Below are positions 26,277-35,875 of a DNA stretch of 64,000 nt, one piece after another (within the stretch, counting starts at the first letter, position 1; each line of letters begins with the position of its first letter). The notes below the pieces were generated by a model, which was not told the DNA's origin, did not search any database, and was given only the letters and a program-made list of their open reading frames with translations. The position numbers were made by a program, and so were the translations under genes. This DNA comes from Aestuariimicrobium soli (GTDB taxonomy: Bacteria > Actinomycetota > Actinomycetes > Propionibacteriales > Propionibacteriaceae), in the NCBI RefSeq assembly GCF_051192575.1, contig NZ_JBPJSQ010000010.1, forward strand, positions 1-64,000, written 5' to 3'.

Positions 26277-29200
26277 TGTATCTCAAGTCACTCACCCTGC
26301 GCGGGTTCAAGTCGTTCGCCTCGGCGACGACGCTGAACTTCGAGCCCGGAGTGACCTGTGTGGTGGGGCCCAACGGGTCGGGCAAGTCGAACGTCGTCGA
26401 CGCGCTCAGCTGGGTGATGGGGGAGCAGGGCGCCAAGAGCCTGCGCGGCGGCAAGATGGAGGACGTCATCTTCGCCGGCACCTCGGGGCGGGCTCCGCTG
26501 GGCCGGGCCGAGGTCGTCCTCACCATCGACAACACCGACGGTGCCCTGCCGATCGACTACACCGAAGTGACGATCTCGCGCACGATGTTCCGCTCCGGCG
26601 GTTCGGAGTACTCCATCAACGGCAATCCGGCCCGCCTGCTCGACGTGCAGGAACTGCTCAGCGACTCCGGGATCGGCCGTGAGATGCACGTGATCGTGGG
26701 TCAGGGGCAGCTCGACACGATTCTGCAGGCGACCCCCGAGATCAGGCGTGGCTTCATCGAAGAGGCCGCAGGCGTGCTCAAGCACCGCAAGCGCAAGGAG
26801 AAGGCGCTCCGCAAGCTCGAGTCGACGGCCGCCAACCTGCACCGCCTCAATGACCTGATCGCTGAACTGCGCCGCCAACTCAAACCGCTGGGCCGCCAGG
26901 CCGAGGTCGCCCGGAAGGCGGCCGTCATCCAGGCCGAGGTGCGCGATGCCCGTGCGCGCCTGCTGGCCGACGACCTCACCCAACTGCAGGAGTCCCTGGC
27001 CGGCGACCTGGCCGACGAACGCGCCGCCGAAGAGGCGAAGTGGTCGGCCGAGCAGGCCCACCAGCGCGCTCAGCGGGCTGAGGCCGAGGCCGAGGCGGCC
27101 GTCGCCGAGGCGAACCCACGACTGAGCGCCGCGCAGGAGAACTGGTACGCCCTGGCCGCCCTGCGCGAGCGCCTGCAGACGACCATGTCGATCGCCGCCG
27201 AGCGCATGCGCAATGCCGACGCCCAGCCAGAACTCGGACGAGGGGGCCGCGACCCCGAGACCCTCGAGATCGAGGCGCGGCAGGTGCGGGACGAGGAGTC
27301 GTCCCTGCGCGAGGAGGTCGCTCGACTGACCGACGAGCTGACGCTGGCCACCACCCGCAAGACCGCCGCCGAGAACCTGCAGGCCGAGGCCGACAAGGCG
27401 TGGAACGCCCAACTGCGAGCCATCGCCGACCGGCGCGAGGGGGTGGCCCGGCTGACCGGCCAGGTGAACGCGTTGCGCTCGCGGCTGGACGCCTCGTCCG
27501 AGGAGGTCGAACGACTCGAGGCACGACGCAATGATGCCGGGGTCCGTGCCGAGACGGCCCGCGCCGAATACGCCAAACTCGAACAGCAACTCGCCGGGCT
27601 CTCCGACGGCGAGTCGGGGCTCGATCTGGCCTACGAACAGGCGGCCGACGAGGTCGAACGACACACCGTCACGGTCGACGAGCTGCGCCGTAGTCAGGCC
27701 GACCTCACCCAGACCAGGCATGCCCAGGGCGCCCGGCTCGACGCCCTGCGCCTGGGACTCGAACGCAAGGATGCCAATGCCGCCCTCGTCGCCGCGGGCG
27801 ATGCCGTCAGCGGGGTGCTCGGTCAGGTGGCCGCGCTCGTCACCGTTGCCCCGGGTTGGCAGACCGCCGCGTCGGCCGCGCTGGGTGCGGCCAGCGAGGG
27901 CGTGGCCGTCACCGGTGTCGACGCGGCAGTCGGGGCCGTCGAGCACCTGAAGGCCGAAGATCTGGGCCGGGCTGGCCTGCTGGTCGGCGGAGCCACCACC
28001 ACCAGGGACGACTGGCCCGAGCTACCCGCCGGCACCCGATGGCTCGCCGACCTGGTCACCGTCGACGATCAGCTGGCCGGATCGTTCGTCCGCCTGCTCG
28101 ACCGCGTCGCGGCGGTGGACGACCTGGCCGCCGCTCGGGCACTGGTGGCCAGGGAACCGTCGGTGACGGCGGTCACCCGCGAGGGCGATCTGGTCTCGCG
28201 TTGGTACGTGGCCGGCGGATCGGGGCGCCAGCCGGGGCTCATCGAGCTGCAGGCCGCCGTCGACGAGACCGAGTCGTCCTTGGCCGAGTCGAACCACCAG
28301 CTCGAACGGGTGGCGTTCGAGCTGCAACGGGCCACGGCCGAACTGGAGCAGGCGTCGGCCACGGCCGAGGCCACCCTCGAACGCCTGCACGAGTCCGACG
28401 CCCACCTGTCGTCGATCACCGAACAACTTGGCTCCCTCGCGCAGCGGCAGCGGGAGGCCAGGGCCGAGGCGGAGCGGCTCACCCAGTCGATCGACCAGGC
28501 CCACGGGTCGCGGGGGTCCGACACCGAGGCGCTCGCCGAACTCGAGGCCCGGCTCGAGCTGGCCGCCAGCGAGACCGATCTCGCCGAGCCCGACCCGACC
28601 GAACGCGACACCCGCGCGGCCGAGGCCAGGCTGGCCCGGCAGACCGAACTCGATGCCCGGCTGGCCCTGCGCACCGCCGAGGAGAAGGCCAAGGCGCTCG
28701 CCGGCCGAGCCGACTCCCTGAGTCGCGCGGCCTCGCACGAGCGGCAGGCCCGGGCCAAGGCGCTGGCCCGCGCCGAGCAGCTGCGCCGAGAGGCAGGTGC
28801 TGCCCGCTGCGTGCACGAGGCGGCCCAGTGGCTGGTGGGCCAGGTCGACCGGGCGCGCGAGCTGGCCACGGCCGACCGCTCCGCCGCCGAACGCGACCGT
28901 GCGGCCGCCGAGGCGGCACTGGGAGTGGCCCGCCGTGAGGCCCGTGAGGCCAGCCGTGCCCTCGACGAGGTCGTGCAGGGGGCGCACCGCGGCCAACTCA
29001 ACCGCATCGAACTGCGCATGCGCATCGAGCAACTCGAAGAGAAGGCGATGGCCGAGTTGGGTCTGGAGGCCGACGCCCTCGTGGCCGACTTCGGGCCGGA
29101 GCAGCGCGTGCCCGTGCTCGTCCGTGACGATGGACGACCCGTCGACCCCGACTCCGATGACCCCGCTCCCTACGTGCGCGAACAGCAGGAGAAGCGCCTG

Positions 29201-29836
29201 CGGGCGGCGACGCGCAACCTCGAACTGCTCGGCCGGGTCAACCCGCTGGCGCTCGAGGAGTTCGACGCGATGCAGGAGCGGCACCAGTTCCTGGCCGAGC
29301 AGTTGGACGACCTCAAGCGCACCCGCGCCGACCTGGCCGAGATCATCGACGAGGTCGACGCCCGCGTCGAACAGGTCTTCGCCGAGGCCTACCGCGACGT
29401 CGAAGAGGCCTTCGAGCACGTCTTCTCGCGGCTGTTCCCCGGCGGCGAGGGACGGCTGGTGCTGACCGAACCGGGGCAGTGGTTGACCACCGGTGTCGAG
29501 GTCGAGGCGCGCCCGGCCGGCAAGAAGGTCAAGCGACTGTCGCTGCTGTCGGGTGGCGAGCGGTCGCTGGTGGCTGTCGCGTTCCTGGTCAGCCTGTTCA
29601 TGGCCAGGCCGAGCCCGTTCTACATCCTCGATGAGGTCGAGGCGGCCCTCGACGACACCAATCTCGGACGACTCCTGGGCATCTACGAGGAACTGCGCGA
29701 GAACTCCCAGCTGCTGGTGATCACGCACCAGAAGCGCACCATGGAGATCGCCGACGCCCTCTATGGGGTGACCATGCGTGGCGACGGGGTTTCGACGGTG
29801 GTCTCGCAACGGCTGAGGGAGTCCGTCGACGCCTGA
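26276..29836 (+). CDS. smc: Chromosome segregation protein SMC
   Basis: An 1186-aa ATPase that loops and organises the chromosome with ScpA/ScpB. Walker A GPNGSGKSN at 31-39; long coiled coil; a hinge near residues 495-610 (SGVLGQVAALVTVAPGWQTA ... AGLLVGG); second coiled coil; signature LSGGERSLVAVAFL and Walker B FYILDEVEAALDD at the C-terminus. Length is standard. The next genes in many actinobacteria are ftsY and ffh, as here. The ATG overlaps the gtrA stop by one base. Confidence 0.97.
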   Translation: MYLKSLTLRGFKSFASATTLNFEPGVTCVVGPNGSGKSNVVDALSWVMGEQGAKSLRGGKMEDVIFAGTSGRAPLGRAEVVLTIDNTDGALPIDYTEVTISRTMFRSGGSEYSINGNPARLLDVQELLSDSGIGREMHVIVGQGQLDTILQATPEIRRGFIEEAAGVLKHRKRKEKALRKLESTAANLHRLNDLIAELRRQLKPLGRQAEVARKAAVIQAEVRDARARLLADDLTQLQESLAGDLADERAAEEAKWSAEQAHQRAQRAEAEAEAAVAEANPRLSAAQENWYALAALRERLQTTMSIAAERMRNADAQPELGRGGRDPETLEIEARQVRDEESSLREEVARLTDELTLATTRKTAAENLQAEADKAWNAQLRAIADRREGVARLTGQVNALRSRLDASSEEVERLEARRNDAGVRAETARAEYAKLEQQLAGLSDGESGLDLAYEQAADEVERHTVTVDELRRSQADLTQTRHAQGARLDALRLGLERKDANAALVAAGDAVSGVLGQVAALVTVAPGWQTAASAALGAASEGVAVTGVDAAVGAVEHLKAEDLGRAGLLVGGATTTRDDWPELPAGTRWLADLVTVDDQLAGSFVRLLDRVAAVDDLAAARALVAREPSVTAVTREGDLVSRWYVAGGSGRQPGLIELQAAVDETESSLAESNHQLERVAFELQRATAELEQASATAEATLERLHESDAHLSSITEQLGSLAQRQREARAEAERLTQSIDQAHGSRGSDTEALAELEARLELAASETDLAEPDPTERDTRAAEARLARQTELDARLALRTAEEKAKALAGRADSLSRAASHERQARAKALARAEQLRREAGAARCVHEAAQWLVGQVDRARELATADRSAAERDRAAAEAALGVARREAREASRALDEVVQGAHRGQLNRIELRMRIEQLEEKAMAELGLEADALVADFGPEQRVPVLVRDDGRPVDPDSDDPAPYVREQQEKRLRAATRNLELLGRVNPLALEEFDAMQERHQFLAEQLDDLKRTRADLAEIIDEVDARVEQVFAEAYRDVEEAFEHVFSRLFPGGEGRLVLTEPGQWLTTGVEVEARPAGKKVKRLSLLSGGERSLVAVAFLVSLFMARPSPFYILDEVEAALDDTNLGRLLGIYEELRENSQLLVITHQKRTMEIADALYGVTMRGDGVSTVVSQRLRESVDA

Positions 29837-29911
29837 GTGCGCCGCCCTCGGGCAACCCCACGCCCTCCGCGCTCCGCGCTCCACCACGCCACGCCCGACA
29901 CCACGCCCCGC

Positions 29912-29982
29912 CACGTGGCTTCAGTTGGTGCACATGGCTTCAGCCCTGAACCGAAGCCATGTGCACCAACTGAAGCCAGGTG
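29912..29982. repeat. 71-bp palindromic repeat, copy 3
   Basis: The best-preserved copy: 30-bp arms with one mismatch (GTGGCTTCAGTTGGTGCACA ...) around the 11-nt centre AGCCCTGAACC, in the same orientation as copies 1 and 2. It lies alone, 75 bp after smc, in the 347-bp gap before a small membrane-protein gene. Nothing else clear is seen in that gap apart from an AT-richer stretch around 29990-30050. Confidence 0.92.
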
Positions 29983-30183
29983 GGAGCTGGGGCCAAAAAT
30001 GACGGTCGTGTCGAGTCGCGAAACGGTGTTTTCCCGAGGCACAATGGTGTCGAGCGATGGCGCTTCCCCTGTCAGCCGTCGCGGCGATCGGGTGCGGTTC
30101 ACGGACCGTCTCCCGACTGGGGTTGCGTGCGCGCTCGCACTTGCTCGAAGCACGGCCCGCCCAACCTCCTGGAAGGAACTCCG

Positions 30184-30387
30184 GTGACCCTCGCCGCCGC
30201 CATCGTCATCACTCTCGCCGTCGTCCTCGGGTGCGCCGTCGCCGCCATGGTGGCCTTCGGCCTGCGCCGCAATGCCGTCGCCGACGAGGGCGTGCGCGGC
30301 CAGTTCGCCGATCTCGGGCGTCACCTCAACGGTGATGCCGAGGTGCCCGAGAAGTTCGCCCAGCTGGTGGCCCGCACCAGCAACTGA
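30184..30387 (+). CDS. Small single-pass membrane protein
   Basis: A 67-aa protein: one N-terminal membrane helix (residues 3-25, AAAIVITLAVVLGCAVAAMV), then a short cytoplasmic helix with FADLGRHLNGDAEVPEKFAQ. GTG start with GGAAGGAA 5-14 nt upstream. It lies between smc and ftsY. Function unknown; being next to ftsY could suggest a membrane role, but that is only inference. Confidence 0.65.
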   Translation: MTLAAAIVITLAVVLGCAVAAMVAFGLRRNAVADEGVRGQFADLGRHLNGDAEVPEKFAQLVARTSN

Positions 30388-30450
30388 GGCAGAGGTCACC
30401 CGCCACCGACCCGAACCGTCGTCCCGAACAAGGGTCGGGGCGGTCGGCCC

Positions 30451-30456
30451 TAGGAT
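30451..30456 (+). promoter_or_regulatory. -10 element of ftsY, leaderless type
   Basis: TAGGAT ends 6 nt before the GTG at 30463. Confidence 0.5.
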
Positions 30457-30462
30457 GAGGTC

Positions 30463-31653
30463 GTGCCCACAGACCTGACGCTCATCTTCTGGATCATCCT
30501 CGGTGTCGTGCTGGCGGCTGCTGCCGTCGGCATCGTCGTCGCCCTGCGCGGGCGCAAGCAACTGCCGCCGGCACCGCAGACCACCGAACTCGAGCCCCGC
30601 CCAGACGAGTCGGCCGAGCCGACCCAGCCCGAGACCTCCCAGCCCGAAAGCGCCCAGCCCGAGGCCCAGACCCCAGAACCCAGCGAGCCCGAAACGGCTC
30701 AGCCGGAGGCTCCCGCCCGCGACCAGATCGAGGCACCGGCCTCGCGTCTCGCCCGGCTGCGGCGTCGCCTCGCTGGTTCGAACAATGCCCTCGCCCGCGG
30801 CCTGGCCGACCTGCTCAGTCGTGACCGGATCGACGAGGACACATGGGACGACTTCGAGATGACCCTGATCAGCTCCGACCTGGGCGTGGGCCCGACCACG
30901 GAGCTGACCGACAAGCTGCGCCAGGAGCTCGCCATCGACGGGGTCAGCGACCCCGCCAAGGCGCGCGAGACCCTGCGCCGGGAGCTCGTCCGACTGGTCG
31001 ACCCGAGCCTCGATCGCAGCCTGCACGTCACCGGTGCCGACGGCAACCCGGGCGTCGTGATGGTGGTCGGTGTCAACGGCACCGGCAAGACCACCACCGT
31101 GGGCAAGTTGGCCCGCGTGCTGGTGGCCGACGACCAGCGGGTGCTGCTGGGAGCGGCCGACACCTTCCGTGCCGCCGCCGCCGAGCAACTCACCACGTGG
31201 GGCGAGCGGGTCGGGGTCGACACGGTTCGCGGGCCCGAGGGCGCCGATCCGGCCTCGGTCGCCTTCGACGCCGTTGCCAAGGGCGTCGAGGCGGGCGTCG
31301 ACACCGTGCTGGTCGACACCGCCGGCCGCCTGCACACCAAGACCGGCCTGATGGACGAGTTGGGCAAGGTCAAGCGCGTCATCGAGAAGAAGGCGCCCGT
31401 CACCGAGGTGCTGCTCGTGCTCGATGCCACCACCGGCCAGAACGGACTCACCCAGGCGCGCATCTTCGCCGAGGTGGTCGACGTCACCGGCATCGTGCTC
31501 ACCAAGCTCGACGGCTCCGCCAAGGGCGGCATCGTCGTGCAGGTGCAGCGCGAACTCGGTGTGCCGGTCAAGCTGATCGGGCTGGGGGAGGGCGCGGACG
31601 ACCTGGCGCCCTTCGATGCCGAGGGCTTCGTCGCCGGCCTGCTGGGGGAGTGA
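30463..31653 (+). CDS. ftsY: Signal recognition particle receptor FtsY
   Basis: A 396-aa GTPase that docks SRP-ribosome complexes at the membrane. An N-terminal membrane helix (about 5-27) is followed by a Pro/Glu/Gln-rich linker to about residue 90, then the NG domain: P-loop GVNGTGKTTTVGKLA, DTFRAAAAEQL, DTAGRLHTK and TKLDGSAKGG. A transmembrane anchor is the actinobacterial form, unlike the E. coli acidic A domain. Start defined by the -10 six bases upstream. Confidence 0.96.
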   Translation: MPTDLTLIFWIILGVVLAAAAVGIVVALRGRKQLPPAPQTTELEPRPDESAEPTQPETSQPESAQPEAQTPEPSEPETAQPEAPARDQIEAPASRLARLRRRLAGSNNALARGLADLLSRDRIDEDTWDDFEMTLISSDLGVGPTTELTDKLRQELAIDGVSDPAKARETLRRELVRLVDPSLDRSLHVTGADGNPGVVMVVGVNGTGKTTTVGKLARVLVADDQRVLLGAADTFRAAAAEQLTTWGERVGVDTVRGPEGADPASVAFDAVAKGVEAGVDTVLVDTAGRLHTKTGLMDELGKVKRVIEKKAPVTEVLLVLDATTGQNGLTQARIFAEVVDVTGIVLTKLDGSAKGGIVVQVQRELGVPVKLIGLGEGADDLAPFDAEGFVAGLLGE

Positions 31654-31688
31654 CCCGACCCCAGCCGAGTGGGGTTGCCGCGCCGACG

Positions 31689-31694
31689 TAGGTT
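31689..31694 (+). promoter_or_regulatory. -10 element of the esterase gene, leaderless type
   Basis: TAGGTT ends 6 nt before the ATG at 31701. Confidence 0.5.
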
Positions 31695-31700
31695 GTCGGC

Positions 31701-32810
31701 ATGTGGGAGCTCACGGGGGGCCTGCTGGCGGGCACGGTCGCCACATTGGCGGTGCTGGTGCCGGTGGCGGCCGCGGTGTTCGTCCGTCGTCGCTGGCAGG
31801 CGTGGCTGGCCGCGCTGCTGGCCCAACTGTTGGCGGTCTCGGCGGTGTTCCTGCTGGTCAACCGGCACTATGAGTTCTTCGCCACGTGGGACGACCTCGT
31901 CGGGGTCCCCGGGCAGGTCGGCCGTCTGACCCAGGTGAAGGAACGCGGGGCCAAGGCGGTGCCGGTGCAGAAGATCGCGATCTCGTCCGACAACCCCCAC
32001 CCTCTGGGTGAAGTGGTGACGATGCCGGTGCCCGACTCGAGCCCCGCCTACGCCACCGCCTCGGTTTATCTGCCGGCCGCCTACTTCGAACCCGGGCAAC
32101 GCGCGCATCGGTTCCCGGTGGTGGTGATGGTCGCCGGGCTCGGTATGCCGGGGCCGAAGTTCGCGCATCTGCTCGACGCGGTGACCCAGAACTCGACCGT
32201 GATCGACGAGGGGCGGGCCAGCCCCTTCGTCGCCGTCTACGTGGGTGGCAGCATCGTCACCGGCATCGACTCCGAATGCGTCGACGTGCCGGGCGCGCCG
32301 CAGCAGACGTTCCTGGGGGCCGACCTGCCGTCGGCGATCGCCCAGCACTACCGGGTCACCGCCGACCACACTCGCTGGTTCATCGCCGGCTGGAGCACCG
32401 GCGGCTACTGTGCCGCGCTGATGACGGCCACCCATCCGCGGGTCTATGCCGCCGGGGCAGCCCTGGCCGGCTACTACCACCCGATCTTCGACGACCAACA
32501 CCTGTTGGACACCCCGGCCGCTCCCGACCGCACGGCTGCGGTCACCGCCGAGAACGACCTGGTGCGCATGGTGACCACCCGGCAGCTGATCCACCTGCGG
32601 CTGCTCAACGTGATGTCGACCGCCGACGACCAGTCGTGGGGCACGGTCACCGGCCCACCCGACGGCCCCGACGGACGCCGCTTCCACCAGGCCGCGCGTT
32701 CCCTTCCCGGGGTCGCCTTCCAATTGGTGAAGGGCGGCGGCCACCGGTTCGGCACCTACCTGCCCCTCTACGACCCGAGTCTGGCCTGGCTGGGTACCGC
32801 CGGGCTGTGA
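31701..32810 (+). CDS. Membrane-anchored esterase, antigen 85-like alpha/beta hydrolase
   Basis: A 369-aa protein with two or three N-terminal membrane helices (to about residue 55) and an extracytoplasmic alpha/beta hydrolase domain. The nucleophile elbow is GWSTGGYCA. The sequence before it (TFLGADLPSAIAQHYRV, RWFIAGWSTGGY) and the late GGGHRFGTYLP histidine resemble esterase D/antigen 85 (mycolyltransferase-like) hydrolases. Candidate triad: that Ser, an Asp in between and the final His. Substrate unknown; mycolates are not expected in the organism group inferred here, so a cell-wall or lipid ester is only a guess. Confidence 0.78.
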   Translation: MWELTGGLLAGTVATLAVLVPVAAAVFVRRRWQAWLAALLAQLLAVSAVFLLVNRHYEFFATWDDLVGVPGQVGRLTQVKERGAKAVPVQKIAISSDNPHPLGEVVTMPVPDSSPAYATASVYLPAAYFEPGQRAHRFPVVVMVAGLGMPGPKFAHLLDAVTQNSTVIDEGRASPFVAVYVGGSIVTGIDSECVDVPGAPQQTFLGADLPSAIAQHYRVTADHTRWFIAGWSTGGYCAALMTATHPRVYAAGAALAGYYHPIFDDQHLLDTPAAPDRTAAVTAENDLVRMVTTRQLIHLRLLNVMSTADDQSWGTVTGPPDGPDGRRFHQAARSLPGVAFQLVKGGGHRFGTYLPLYDPSLAWLGTAGL

Positions 32811-32879
32811 CCGACTCGACCCGAGCGGCCGGACGACTATCCTTGACCGACGGGTGAGCACCACGACGATGGGAAGAAT

Positions 32880-34451
32880 GTGTTCGACACACTGCAGGAC
32901 CGCCTCGCCGAGACCTTCAAGGGGCTGCGCGGCAAGGGGCGACTGACCGATGCCGACATCGACGCGACCGCGCGCGAGATCCGGATCGCGCTGCTCGAGG
33001 CCGACGTCAACCTGGGTGTCGTCAAGGACTTCATCGCCGCCCTCAAGGAACGGGCCCGTGGGGCCGAGGTGCACAAGGCCCTCAACCCCGCCCAACAGAT
33101 CATCAAGATCGTGGACGAGGAGCTCGTCTCGATCCTCGGCGGTGAGACCCGCACCGTCAGGTTCGCGAAGAACCCGCCGACCGTGATCATGCTGGCCGGC
33201 CTGCAGGGTGCCGGCAAGACCACCCTGGCCGGCAAGCTCGCACGCTGGCTCAAGGAGGAGAACCATTCCCCGCTGCTGGTCGCCGCCGACCTTCAGCGCC
33301 CCAACGCCGTCAACCAGTTGCAGGTGGTCGGTGAGCGCGCCGGTGTGCAGGTGTTCGCGCCCCAGCCCGGCAACGGAGTGGGTGACCCCGTCGAGGTGGC
33401 CCGTCAGTCGATCGAGGAGGCTCGTCGCCGCCAGTTCGACGTGGTCATCGTCGACACCGCCGGTCGCCTGGGCATCGACGCCGAACTGATGCAGCAGGCC
33501 GCCGACATTCGCGCGGCCGTGCAGCCCGACGAGACCCTGTTCGTGGTCGACGCCATGATCGGCCAGGACGCCGTCAACACCGCGCTGGCCTTCAACGAGG
33601 GGGTGGGCTTCGACGGCGTGGTGCTCACCAAGCTCGACGGCGATGCCCGCGGTGGTGCCGCCCTGTCGATCGCGCGGGTGATCGGCAAGCCCATCATGTT
33701 CGCCTCCAACGGCGAGCAGCTGAAGGACTTCGACGTCTTCCACCCCGACCGCATGGCCAGCCGCATTCTCGGCATGGGCGACATGCTGACGCTCATCGAG
33801 CAGGCCGAGAAGACCTTCGACGCCGAGCAGTCCAAGGCGGCCGCCGACAAGCTGCTGGGTGGCCGTGGCGAGTTCGGCTTGCAGGACTTCCTGTCGCAGA
33901 TGCAGCAGATGCGCAAGATGGGTCCGCTGTCGAAGATCTTCGGCATGCTGCCCGGCATGGGGCAGATGAAGGACCAGATCGCCAACATCGACGAGAAGGA
34001 GGTCGACCGCATCGAGGCGATCATCTACTCGATGACGCCGGCCGAACGCGCCGATGTGGCCATCCTCAACGGATCGCGCCGCTCGCGCATCGCCAAGGGC
34101 GCGGGTGTCGAGGTGCGCGACGTGAACCAACTGGTCACCCGCTTCGTCGAGGCCCGCAAGATGATGCAGTCAATGGCGCCGATGCTGGGCGGCGGCGGGG
34201 GCATGCCCGGCCTGCCGGGCGGGGGTGCCGGTCGTCGTCCGGCCAAGCAGCAGGCCAAGAAGGGGCAGAAGGGCAAGGCCGCCAAGGCACGCCGCCAGCC
34301 CCAGAGCACCAACGCCGCGGCGGAGGCTTCGTCCGCCTTCGGGTCGGGTCAGCAGCCGACGGCCAGCGAGCTGAACGAGGCGATGCAGAACTTCCAGCTG
34401 CCGCCCGAGCTGCAGCGCATGTTCAACCAGAACAACAAGGGCCCCCGCTGA
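32880..34451 (+). CDS. ffh: Signal recognition particle protein Ffh
   Basis: A 523-aa SRP GTPase binding 4.5S RNA and signal sequences. N domain, then P-loop GLQGAGKTTLAGKLA, DLQRPNAVNQL, DTAGRLGID and TKLDGDARGG; the Met-rich M domain follows (MQQMRKMGPLSKIFGMLPGM). The basic C-terminal tail is Gly/Lys/Gln-rich. GTG start with GGGAAGA upstream; TATCCT (32838-32843) is a probable -10. Together with ftsY 1.2 kb upstream it completes the protein part of the targeting route. Confidence 0.97.
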   Translation: MFDTLQDRLAETFKGLRGKGRLTDADIDATAREIRIALLEADVNLGVVKDFIAALKERARGAEVHKALNPAQQIIKIVDEELVSILGGETRTVRFAKNPPTVIMLAGLQGAGKTTLAGKLARWLKEENHSPLLVAADLQRPNAVNQLQVVGERAGVQVFAPQPGNGVGDPVEVARQSIEEARRRQFDVVIVDTAGRLGIDAELMQQAADIRAAVQPDETLFVVDAMIGQDAVNTALAFNEGVGFDGVVLTKLDGDARGGAALSIARVIGKPIMFASNGEQLKDFDVFHPDRMASRILGMGDMLTLIEQAEKTFDAEQSKAAADKLLGGRGEFGLQDFLSQMQQMRKMGPLSKIFGMLPGMGQMKDQIANIDEKEVDRIEAIIYSMTPAERADVAILNGSRRSRIAKGAGVEVRDVNQLVTRFVEARKMMQSMAPMLGGGGGMPGLPGGGAGRRPAKQQAKKGQKGKAAKARRQPQSTNAAAEASSAFGSGQQPTASELNEAMQNFQLPPELQRMFNQNNKGPR

Positions 34452-34483
34452 GCAGGTCATGACCCCTGTGCTTGGATCGTGAC

Positions 34484-35689
34484 ATGAGTCACGGCCACGC
34501 TCCCCATGACCTGTCGGCGACCGGCGCTGAGCTGTTCCACGACCACGGCAGCGGCCCCCACAGTCATGACGCGCATGGGCATGCCGCGGACGGGCACACC
34601 CACGCCCCCGACGCCGGGCGGCTGCACCTGCGCGGGGTGGTGCTGCCGGGCGACGACGTGGTCGATCTGTGGATCGTCGACGGCCGGGTGACCTACGAAC
34701 CGGCGGCGGGAGCCACCACCGTCTCGACCCACTGCTGGATCGTGCCCGGACTGGTCGACGCGCACTGTCACATCGGCCTCGACCATGCGGGCGAGGTCGG
34801 CCCCGAGGAGGCCGAGCGCCAGGCACTCACCGACCGGGATGCGGGCGCCCTGCTCGTCCGAGACGCCGGCTCACCGGCCGACACCCGCTGGATCGACGAG
34901 CGGGACGACCTGCCGCGCATCATTCGCGCCGGCCGCCACATCGCGCGCCCCAAGCGCTACATCCGCAACTTCGCCGACGAGGTCGACCCCGACGAACTGG
35001 TCGCCACCGTCGAGAAGCAGGTGGCCCGCGGCGACGGATGGGTCAAGCTCGTGGGCGACTGGATCGACCGCGAGACCGGCGATCTCGCCCCGCTGTGGCC
35101 GAAGCACGTCGCCGAGCGGGCGATCACCCGAGCCCACGAACTGGGGGCGCGGGTGACGGCGCACTGCTTCGAAGAGACGTCGGTGGCCGAGTTGGTTGAG
35201 GTGGGCATCGACGGCATCGAGCACGGCACGGGGCTCACCGACGCGGTCATCGAGCGGATGGCCGAACGCCAGGTCGCCCTCGTGCCGACCCTGGTCAACC
35301 TGGAGAACTTCCCGGCCATCGCCGCCCAGGGCGAGGCCAAGTTCCCCACCTACGCCGCGCACATGCGCCGGCTGCACGCCACCCGGTACGAGGTGCTCGG
35401 CAAGGCCCGTGAGGCCGGGGTGCCGATCTATGCGGGCACCGACGCCGGCGGCACCATGGCCCACGGGCTGGTGGGGCACGAGATCGAGCAGCTGCACCAC
35501 CTCGGCGACGCCGAGTTCGCGTTGGGCGCCGCCTCGTGGCGAGCCCGGGAGTGGTTGGGTCGCGACGGCCTCGTGGAGGGGGCCAGCGCCGATCTGGTCG
35601 TGTACGACAGCAATCCGCTGGACGACCTCGCGGTCGTGCACCACCCGCGGCTGATCGTGCTGCGGGGGCGAATCGTGCGCACGCGCTGA
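34484..35689 (+). CDS. Metal-dependent amidohydrolase with a His-rich N-terminus
   Basis: A 401-aa amidohydrolase (imidazolonepropionase-like). The metal motif is DAHCHIGL; VKLVGDW, TAHCFEE, IEHGTG and AGTDAGG supply the remaining ligands, and ADLVVYDSNPLDD closes the fold. Residues 1-45 hold about a dozen histidines in HGH, HDH and HSHDAHGH clusters and are probably metal-binding; this is not part of the normal family core. ATG at 34484 preferred over TTG at 34472: TTGGAT lies 6 nt before it. Substrate unknown. Confidence 0.82.
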   Translation: MSHGHAPHDLSATGAELFHDHGSGPHSHDAHGHAADGHTHAPDAGRLHLRGVVLPGDDVVDLWIVDGRVTYEPAAGATTVSTHCWIVPGLVDAHCHIGLDHAGEVGPEEAERQALTDRDAGALLVRDAGSPADTRWIDERDDLPRIIRAGRHIARPKRYIRNFADEVDPDELVATVEKQVARGDGWVKLVGDWIDRETGDLAPLWPKHVAERAITRAHELGARVTAHCFEETSVAELVEVGIDGIEHGTGLTDAVIERMAERQVALVPTLVNLENFPAIAAQGEAKFPTYAAHMRRLHATRYEVLGKAREAGVPIYAGTDAGGTMAHGLVGHEIEQLHHLGDAEFALGAASWRAREWLGRDGLVEGASADLVVYDSNPLDDLAVVHHPRLIVLRGRIVRTR

Positions 35690-35703
35690 ACCGCCCCGCA
35701 CGG

Positions 35704-35734
35704 TTTCGCCGATCCGGGTCGTCCGTGGCAGAAT
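35704..35734 (+). promoter_or_regulatory. rpsP promoter, same architecture as rplS
   Basis: TTTCGCC (35704-35710), an 18-bp spacer and CAGAAT (35729-35734, within GGCAGAATG). The rplS promoter at 43378-43408 has the same two words and spacing. The leader to the GTG is about 135 nt. Confidence 0.55.
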
Positions 35735-35875
35735 GTCCGATGCATCTGTGCCGTCACGCCCTCTCATCGTGGCGGCGCTGGACAACCCGAACCTCCAGGC
35801 GCGTGCCCCACACGTGACCGGCGGGGTTCACCCGCTCGCCGCACCTGCGGCACTTCCACAGGAGACACCACACAC

